This document shows positions 6,260 to 8,922 of a stretch of DNA of 8,922 nucleotides, piece after piece. The translations under genes were made by a program, and so were the position numbers. How positions within the stretch are numbered: position 1 is the stretch's first letter; every line of letters starts with the position of its first letter. Origin of the DNA: Methanoregula sp. (GTDB taxonomy: Archaea > Halobacteriota > Methanomicrobia > Methanomicrobiales > Methanospirillaceae). The stretch lies in NCBI GenBank assembly GCA_023228295.1, contig JALOBP010000110.1:1-8922 (forward strand), in the 5' to 3' direction. Under the pieces are notes generated by a model. It worked only from the letters and a program-made list of their open reading frames with translations, did not search any database and was not told where the DNA came from.

Positions 6260-7912
6260 ATGGCAGCTATGCGCAGTGATGAGGTCAAGAAAGGATACCA
6301 GAGGGCGCCGAACCGCTCGCTTCTCCGCTCTCTCGGGGTTACTGATCGTGAAATGGATCTCCCGTTTATCGGGATTGCCAATGCTTTCAACACCATTGTC
6401 CCGGGCCACATTCACCTCAGGCAGCTTGCAGAGAAAGTCAGGGAAGGAGTTGCTGCTGCAGGCGGGGTCCCGTTCGAGTTCGGCGTCATCGGCATCTGCG
6501 ACGGGATCGCGATGGGTCACGAAGGCATGCGGTATTCCCTCCCCTCACGGGAGAATATCGCGGACTCTGTTGAACTGATGGTCCAGTCCCACCGGTTTGA
6601 CGGCCTGGTCTGTATCGGCACCTGTGACAAGATCGTGCCCGGCATGCTGATGGCCGCGGCCCGGTGCAATATCCCGACCGTTGTCCTGACCGGCGGGGCG
6701 ATGCTCTCCGGGTTCCAGGATGGAAAAGATCTCTCGCTCATCGATATTTTTGAAGGGGTCGGTAAGGTAGCTGCTGGTTCAATGACAGAAAAGGCGCTCT
6801 GTGATCTGGAATGCAGTGCAATGCCCGGGTGCGGGAGCTGCCAGGGACTGTATACCGCAAACACCATGGCCTGCATGACTGAGGCGATGGGAATGTCCCT
6901 GCCCCACTGTGCGGCAACCCCGGCCGTCGATGCAGGGAAACTCCGGCTTGCCCGCGAAAGCGGGGAGGCAATTATCCCGCTTGTGAAAAAACAGGTAAAA
7001 CCCCGGGATATCATCACGGAAAAGAGCTTGCGGAACGCGATCCGGGTGGATATGGCGCTCGGAGGATCGACCAATACGGTCCTGCACCTCATGGCGATCG
7101 CGGCTGAAGCTGAGGTCCCGCTGTCACTCGATGATTTCAGTGAACTGGCTGAAATTGTCCCGCATATCTGTTACATGCAGCCATCCGGGCCGCACTCGAT
7201 GCAGACACTGCACCGGGCCGGTGGTATCCCGGCGGTGTTCCGGCAGCTGGAAAAGCAGCTTGACAACTGCCCCACGGTATCAGGGAAAAAGGTTAAGGAT
7301 ATTGCAAAAGCTGCAATTGTGCGGAACGATGAAGTTATCCGGCCAATTACCCGCCCCATCAATCCGGCAGGCGGACTCCGGATCCTCTCCGGTTCTCTTG
7401 CTCCTGATGGGGCTGTGGTGAAGAGCGCCGGCGTTCCAAAAGAGATGTGGAAACATACCGGCCCGGCACGGGTATTTGATGGCGAGGGGCCTGCCATGAA
7501 AGCTATCCTTGGAAGAAAAATCAGGGAGGGGGATGTCCTCATCATCCGTTATGAAGGGCCCCGTGGAGCGCCAGGCATGCCGGAGATGCTTTCCCCGACA
7601 TCAGCGCTCATGGGTCTTGGCTATAAAAAAGTCGTTCTCCTCACGGACGGGCGTTTTTCCGGTGGCACGCGGGGCCCCTGCATCGGCCATATCGCCCCGG
7701 AGGCTGCTGTTGGCGGTCCGCTTGCCTTTGTGAAGGATAAGGATACCATTACTGTCGATCTTCACGCAAAGACTATCGAGCTGGATGTGCCGGCAAAAGA
7801 GCTTGCCCTCAGGAAGAAGAACTGGAAACCACCGGTAAAAACGCTGACTGGTGTACTGGCACGGTACGCTAAGACGGTCGGACAGGCAAACCGTGGTGCT
7901 GTGCAGAGATAA
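6260..7912 (+). CDS. ilvD: Dihydroxy-acid dehydratase, [4Fe-4S] type
   Basis: Dehydrates 2,3-dihydroxy-isovalerate and 2,3-dihydroxy-3-methylvalerate to the 2-keto acids, the third common step of valine and isoleucine synthesis, in the cytoplasm. The 550-residue length is normal. Conserved parts are CDGIAMGHEGM (80-90), LPSRE (94-98), the cluster Cys in GTCDK with metal-ligand Asp/Lys (Cys122-Lys124), GCGSCQG with Cys191/Cys194, GGSTNTVLH, and the C-terminal DGRFSGGTRG. Where [2Fe-2S] enzymes have Cys in a P-C-N-[LI]-H-L motif, this one has PGHIHL (48-53). This matches the oxygen-labile [4Fe-4S] class such as E. coli IlvD and fits an anaerobe. ATG 6260 is taken; ATG 6269 (MRSDEVKKGY) is an equally plausible start. 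The gene converges with the membrane protein gene downstream. Confidence 0.95.
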   Translation: MAAMRSDEVKKGYQRAPNRSLLRSLGVTDREMDLPFIGIANAFNTIVPGHIHLRQLAEKVREGVAAAGGVPFEFGVIGICDGIAMGHEGMRYSLPSRENIADSVELMVQSHRFDGLVCIGTCDKIVPGMLMAAARCNIPTVVLTGGAMLSGFQDGKDLSLIDIFEGVGKVAAGSMTEKALCDLECSAMPGCGSCQGLYTANTMACMTEAMGMSLPHCAATPAVDAGKLRLARESGEAIIPLVKKQVKPRDIITEKSLRNAIRVDMALGGSTNTVLHLMAIAAEAEVPLSLDDFSELAEIVPHICYMQPSGPHSMQTLHRAGGIPAVFRQLEKQLDNCPTVSGKKVKDIAKAAIVRNDEVIRPITRPINPAGGLRILSGSLAPDGAVVKSAGVPKEMWKHTGPARVFDGEGPAMKAILGRKIREGDVLIIRYEGPRGAPGMPEMLSPTSALMGLGYKKVVLLTDGRFSGGTRGPCIGHIAPEAAVGGPLAFVKDKDTITVDLHAKTIELDVPAKELALRKKNWKPPVKTLTGVLARYAKTVGQANRGAVQR

Positions 7913-7945
7913 TCCCTTTTTTAATAAAAATTTATTTTTAGTGGA
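7913..7945. terminator. Bidirectional T-rich terminator between convergent genes
   Basis: The 33 bases between the two stop codons are almost all A/T, with T6 at 7917-7922 for the + strand gene, and A5 at 7926-7930 plus A6 (the complement of the T6 run) giving U runs for the - strand gene. The same short segment can therefore stop transcription from both sides. Archaeal oligo-T termination needs no hairpin. Confidence 0.55.
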
Positions 7946-8776
7946 TCAAGCAGAACCTGCAGAATCGTAAAGGAGACTGATATACCGAAAGGTGTAAACT
8001 GCAATTACCGGTGCAAGAATGATCTGGATAAGTGAGACAAAGAGATAGAATATGACTCCGATTAGGGGAATTATCATAAGAACCGTCTGGATGAGATACA
8101 TGGCAATGGCATAAGCAAACAAGGTAATGAAAAGAATAACCAGGGCCAGGAAATATTGAAGCCAGCCGATACTCCGGATAGTTGCCAGTATTTCATGGAT
8201 CCGGAATGCCTGCCAGATATCTCCCGTTCTCGCAAACCGGACAATTCCAATCACCCAGAACAATGAAAAGATAATTGCCAGAATTCCAAAAATCACCAGC
8301 CCAATAAGGAGACTCCCCATTACGGTCATCATTTTTGTGGAATCTGTAACCGGATTTCCACCATATGCAGCCGTTACCGCGATAAGAATGGATGCAAGCA
8401 GAACAATCGTTGGCAGAATGAAATAGATTAGTTGAATAATCATGAATTTTATTCCATCGGAAAACAGGAGGGTGGGATTAGAGATTTCGGGTAGGGTTTG
8501 TTCACCGCGTAATACATTTATCAGGTATCCCTGGTAAAATGCATTGAATAACAACATACAGATGATCATTCCAACAAAACCCCCGATCAGGAGCGGCATG
8601 TTCGTATACAAGCTGGTCGCATCTACCCTGGCCACGATAAGGAAAATGACAAAAGCAAAAATCGGAATCAGTTGTAACATGGATAAAATGATTAGAACCA
8701 CCCATTTCACCGGGTTTTTTATCATACCATCTATCGAATAACTCAATGAATTACTTACCATATAACCAAAATTCAT
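7946..8776 (-). CDS. DUF4013-like integral membrane protein of unknown function
   Basis: A 276-residue protein made mostly of hydrophobic helices, about six: around 24-50, 60-82, 110-145, 148-172, 195-222 and 224-258. The start MNFGYMVSNSLSYS, with an amphipathic segment before the first helix, and the internal phrase YQGYLINVLRGEQTLPE (about 81-97) match the DUF4013 family found widely in methanogens and other Euryarchaeota. Its function is unknown; it may help organise the membrane or envelope. ATG 8776 is preferred over the TTG at 8812 because GTGAC sits five bases before it and the family usually starts MNFGY. The inner end of the right IS copy lies only about 47 bases upstream, so the original promoter may have been replaced. 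Base composition is visibly more A/T-rich than the cobalt operon, as expected for a membrane protein rich in Ile and Met codons. Confidence 0.8.
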   Translation of the reverse strand: MNFGYMVSNSLSYSIDGMIKNPVKWVVLIILSMLQLIPIFAFVIFLIVARVDATSLYTNMPLLIGGFVGMIICMLLFNAFYQGYLINVLRGEQTLPEISNPTLLFSDGIKFMIIQLIYFILPTIVLLASILIAVTAAYGGNPVTDSTKMMTVMGSLLIGLVIFGILAIIFSLFWVIGIVRFARTGDIWQAFRIHEILATIRSIGWLQYFLALVILFITLFAYAIAMYLIQTVLMIIPLIGVIFYLFVSLIQIILAPVIAVYTFRYISLLYDSAGSA

Positions 8777-8815
8777 AATTGTCACGTACTCCGGAAAAAT
8801 AATTGTCTGCAAATT

Positions 8816-8824
8816 GTGTTTTAA
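8816..8824 (-). promoter_or_regulatory. Possible TATA box formed at the IS junction, upstream of the DUF4013-like gene
   Basis: Read on the minus strand, the IS end GAAGAGGCT is followed directly by TTAAAACA, an acceptable archaeal TATA element. Initiation about 25 bases further would fall near 8790-8795, giving a leader of 15-20 bases before ATG 8776. The element uses the IS edge and host bases, so the insertion may have created or moved the promoter. Evidence is only sequence resemblance and spacing. Confidence 0.3.
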
Positions 8825-8922
8825 GCCTCTTCGTCATTTCAAGTGGGTAAATTGAATTCGAGCTTCCCGCACCTGAGATAGATCATGGCAATGAAATTGT
8901 CCGTGTTCCTGTATCCTCTTGC
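8824..8922 (-). mobile_element. 3' end of an ISL3-like insertion sequence (right copy, inverted)
   Basis: This is the perfect inverted copy of bases 1-98 (base i pairs with 8922-i), plus one extra outer base. It contains the same transposase C-terminus on the minus strand and the same terminus, GCCTCTTCGTCATTTC reading from 8825. With zero mismatches over 98 bases, the two copies are recent or still active duplicates. The inner flanks differ from each other beyond the boundary, so they are two separate insertion edges and not one long palindrome. The element continues outside the window. Confidence 0.75.
8839..8922 (-). CDS. Transposase, C-terminal fragment (ISL3-like), truncated by window edge
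   Basis: This is the minus-strand twin of the fragment at the left end: 27 residues beginning ARGYRNTDNFIAMIYLR, stop codon at 8839-8841. The extra outer base completes an Ala codon before the shared residues. The reading direction is inward, toward the DUF4013-like gene on the same strand. All catalytic residues lie outside the window. Confidence 0.65.
   Translation of the reverse strand, partial: ARGYRNTDNFIAMIYLRCGKLEFNLPT

Noticed and set aside
8777..8812. TTG 8812 as start of the DUF4013-like protein (288 residues)
   Set aside because: ATG 8776 has a GTGAC signal at the right distance and the family-typical MNFGYM beginning; the extra 12 residues look like untranslated leader.
1..8922. 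Firm call of a composite transposon carrying the cobalt operon
   Set aside because: Outer IS ends and target duplications are not visible, and the genes inside are ordinary for a methanogen chromosome. It is kept only as a hypothesis.
1..8922. CRISPR arrays, tRNA and rRNA genes
   Set aside because: No regularly spaced repeats and no tRNA-like or rRNA-like sequence were seen on either strand.

Overview
The window looks like chromosomal DNA of a methanogenic archaeon, most likely a Methanomicrobiales-type euryarchaeon. Supporting signs are an S-layer-like surface protein of the COG1361 type, a DUF4013-like membrane protein, a cobalt ECF transporter operon ending in a CbiA/CfbB-type amidase, archaeal TATA-like promoters, ribosome binding sites of the GGTGA type, and an O2-sensitive class of dihydroxy-acid dehydratase. 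The genus cannot be fixed from the sequence alone.

Layout. Bases 1-98 are the 3' end of an insertion sequence, with the last 27 codons of an ISL3-like transposase on the + strand. A secreted, C-terminally anchored surface protein follows (219-1508, +). After a roughly 330-base A/T-rich intergenic region comes the operon cbiM-cbiN-cbiQ-cbiO-cbiA/cfbB (1839-6180, +). Its genes overlap or are spaced by only a few bases: TGATG at cbiM/cbiN and ATGA at cbiO/cbiA. ilvD (6260-7912, +) sits 79 bases further on, behind its own probable promoter. It converges on a six-helix DUF4013-like membrane protein (7946-8776, -) across a T-rich bidirectional terminator. Bases 8824-8922 are a second, inverted copy of the same IS end, again with its transposase reading inward.

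How the genes work together. CbiM with CbiN forms the cobalt-specific substrate-binding part, CbiQ is the coupling membrane protein and CbiO the ATPase. Together they import Co2+. The last operon gene amidates the a and c side chains of a cobalt or nickel tetrapyrrole (cobyrinate for B12, Ni-sirohydrochlorin for F430), so uptake and use of the metal are linked. ilvD belongs to branched-chain amino acid synthesis and is probably independent. The two outer genes are envelope proteins of unknown specific role.

The most notable points are: (1) a perfect 98-bp inverted repeat at the two window ends, which is either a contig broken at two IS copies or a pair of inverted ISs bounding the segment; (2) a CbiO carrying an unfamiliar C-terminal domain of about 120 residues with a His/Cys cluster; (3) an Ala in place of the Walker B Asp in the same CbiO; (4) a TTG start for cbiM that restores the Met-His N-terminus needed for metal binding.
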